Source: Noviherbaspirillum sp. (lineage in GTDB: Bacteria > Pseudomonadota > Gammaproteobacteria > Burkholderiales > Burkholderiaceae). Taken from it: 6,276 bases of DNA. The notes beneath the pieces are model-generated. The model ran no database searches. It was not told the DNA's origin and saw only the letters and a list, made by a program, of their open reading frames with translations. The stretch covers positions 1-6,276 of the forward strand of contig JAQGLQ010000232.1 in NCBI GenBank assembly GCA_028292785.1, in the 5' to 3' direction. Shown here piece after piece: positions 4,989 to 6,276 of this stretch (positions within the stretch are counted from its first letter, which is position 1; the number at the start of each line of letters is the position of its first letter). Both the position numbers and the translations under genes were made by a program.

Positions 4989-6276
4989 ATGGCAACAGGT
5001 TTATGGTTTGCTGTCGGATGCGGCCTGATCGCGGTCATCTATGGCCTGATTACCCGAGGCTGGATACTGAAGCAGGATCCCGGGAATGCTCGAATGCAGG
5101 AGATTGCCGCGGCAATTCAACAGGGCGCCGCGGCTTATCTTGCGCGACAGTACCGCACAATTGCCATTGTCGGCGTTGTCCTGTTCATCATCATTGCGGT
5201 TGTTCCCGGATTGGGGATCTACACTGCGCTGGGCTTTCTGATTGGCGCCGTGCTATCGGGCGCCTGCGGTTTCATCGGCATGAACGTCTCGGTGCGCGCC
5301 AACGTACGCACCGCTCAGGCCGCGACCAGGGGCATGAATGAAGCGCTCAACGTGGCATTCAAGGGCGGCGCAATCACCGGCATGCTGGTCGTCGGCCTCG
5401 GTCTGCTTGGCGTTACGCTTTTCTATTGGCTGCTGGCTTCGCGCAGCGGCAGCGGCGTGTCCGCGCATGATGTGCTGAAGCCCCTGATCGGCCTGGGGTT
5501 TGGCGCCTCGCTGATTTCGATCTTCGCGCGTCTCGGCGGCGGTATCTTCACCAAGGGCGCCGATGTCGGCGCGGATCTCGTCGGCAAGGTGGAAGCCGGC
5601 ATTCCGGAAGACGATCCGCGCAACCCGGCGGTGATTGCCGACAATGTCGGCGATAACGTGGGCGATTGCGCGGGCATGGCGGCCGACCTGTTCGAAACCT
5701 ATGTTGTCACATTGATTGCAACGATGTTGCTCGGCGCGTTGGTGGTCAAGGGCGCCGAAATGGAAGCGATCCTTTATCCATTGCTGCTTGGCGGGGTCTC
5801 GATACTTGCTTCCATCGTTGGATGCTCGATGGTGAAAGCCAAACCGGGCAAGAAAATCATGTCGGCTCTGTACACGGGACTGTGGTGGGCGGCGGGCCTG
5901 TCCCTGATCGGTTTTGCGATCGTGACGTGGCGGGTCATGCCTGAAGCCATGCGCGTGCCGATGATGGGTTCGGCAATTGTCGGCATTGTGCTGACAGGGT
6001 TGATGGTGTACATCACCGAGTACTACACCGGGACCGATTTCAAGCCGGTACGCCATATCGCGGAAGCATCGACCACCGGACACGGCACCAACATCATCGC
6101 CGGTCTCGGCGTATCGATGAAATCCACCGCCTATCCGGTATTGGCCGTGTGCGCCGCAATTCTCGCGTCGTACTGGCTTGCCGGATTGTATGGCGTTGCG
6201 ATCGCCGCAACGTCCATGCTGTCGATGGCCGGCATCATCGTTGCGCTCGACGCCTACGGCCCCATTACCGACAACG
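4989..6276 (+). CDS. hppA: Membrane-bound ion-translocating pyrophosphatase, N-terminal 429 residues (truncated by window edge)
   Basis: HppA couples pyrophosphate hydrolysis to pumping of protons (in some members sodium) across the inner membrane. The visible 429 residues, of a usual 670-700, begin with a membrane segment at 4-22, followed by several more hydrophobic stretches. The catalytic core lies at 183-238. [20 protein letters not shown] is followed by EDDPRN (207-212) and the aspartate-rich [19 protein letters not shown], which binds Mg-pyrophosphate. A second conserved part, [18 protein letters not shown], starts at 344, and the fragment ends at DAYGPITDN. The ATG at 4989 has a strong ribosome site GGAGGAG (4977-4983) with 5-nt spacing. 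The residue that separates potassium-dependent from potassium-independent enzymes lies beyond the right edge, as does the rest of the pump. It is separated from adk by a terminator, so it is independently transcribed. Confidence 0.97.
   Translation, partial: MATGLWFAVGCGLIAVIYGLITRGWILKQDPGNARMQEIAAAIQQGAAAYLARQYRTIAIVGVVLFIIIAVVPGLGIYTALGFLIGAVLSGACGFIGMNVSVRANVRTAQAATRGMNEALNVAFKGGAITGMLVVGLGLLGVTLFYWLLASRSGSGVSAHDVLKPLIGLGFGASLISIFARLGGGIFTKGADVGADLVGKVEAGIPEDDPRNPAVIADNVGDNVGDCAGMAADLFETYVVTLIATMLLGALVVKGAEMEAILYPLLLGGVSILASIVGCSMVKAKPGKKIMSALYTGLWWAAGLSLIGFAIVTWRVMPEAMRVPMMGSAIVGIVLTGLMVYITEYYTGTDFKPVRHIAEASTTGHGTNIIAGLGVSMKSTAYPVLAVCAAILASYWLAGLYGVAIAATSMLSMAGIIVALDAYGPITDN

Noticed and set aside
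5253..6083. 276-codon open frame on the minus strand opposite hppA
   Set aside because: Antisense shadow; His/Arg/Ala-rich with no fold-like pattern, whereas the plus frame is an unmistakable membrane pyrophosphatase.

Overview
The window looks like ordinary chromosomal DNA from a betaproteobacterium, most likely the Burkholderiales and possibly the Oxalobacteraceae (Herminiimonas/Janthinobacterium/Collimonas type). This is inferred from protein character, moderately high GC coding sequence and the gene order exbB-exbD-lpxK-trm112-kdsB-adk. No sequence search was possible. I see no mobile element, CRISPR array, rRNA or tRNA.

Layout. Positions 1-491 (minus strand) hold the 5' part of xseA, the large subunit of exodeoxyribonuclease VII, which runs off the left edge. 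A 312-bp AT-rich divergent region (492-803) follows. It carries a conspicuous cluster of DnaA-box-like 9-mers, including one perfect box inside a 23-bp imperfect dyad. All later genes are on the plus strand. They are an ExbB/TolQ-type channel subunit (804-1409, TTG start), ExbD (1420-1857), the lipid A 4'-kinase LpxK (1870-2919, TTG start), a short Trm112/YcaR-like protein (2900-3094, GTG start, overlapping lpxK) and KdsB, the CMP-Kdo synthetase (3191-3943). A possible 31-codon ORF bridges the 96-nt gap before kdsB. After 150 bp comes adk (adenylate kinase, 4094-4750), closed by a strong intrinsic terminator. A 200-bp region with short palindromes then leads to hppA, a membrane-bound proton (or sodium) translocating pyrophosphatase, cut by the right edge.

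How the genes fit together. exbB to kdsB is tightly packed and reads as one envelope operon. LpxK makes lipid IVA and KdsB makes the CMP-Kdo that is next added to it, so both serve the Kdo2-lipid A core. ExbB/ExbD form a proton-driven inner-membrane motor whose partner in this context is not evident, since no tonB or tolA is present. Adk and HppA are energy and nucleotide housekeeping genes with their own transcription units. The main points for a second look are the DnaA-box cluster, the small bridging ORF, the non-ATG starts through the operon, and the loss of a normally acidic residue in the third membrane segment of the ExbB protein.
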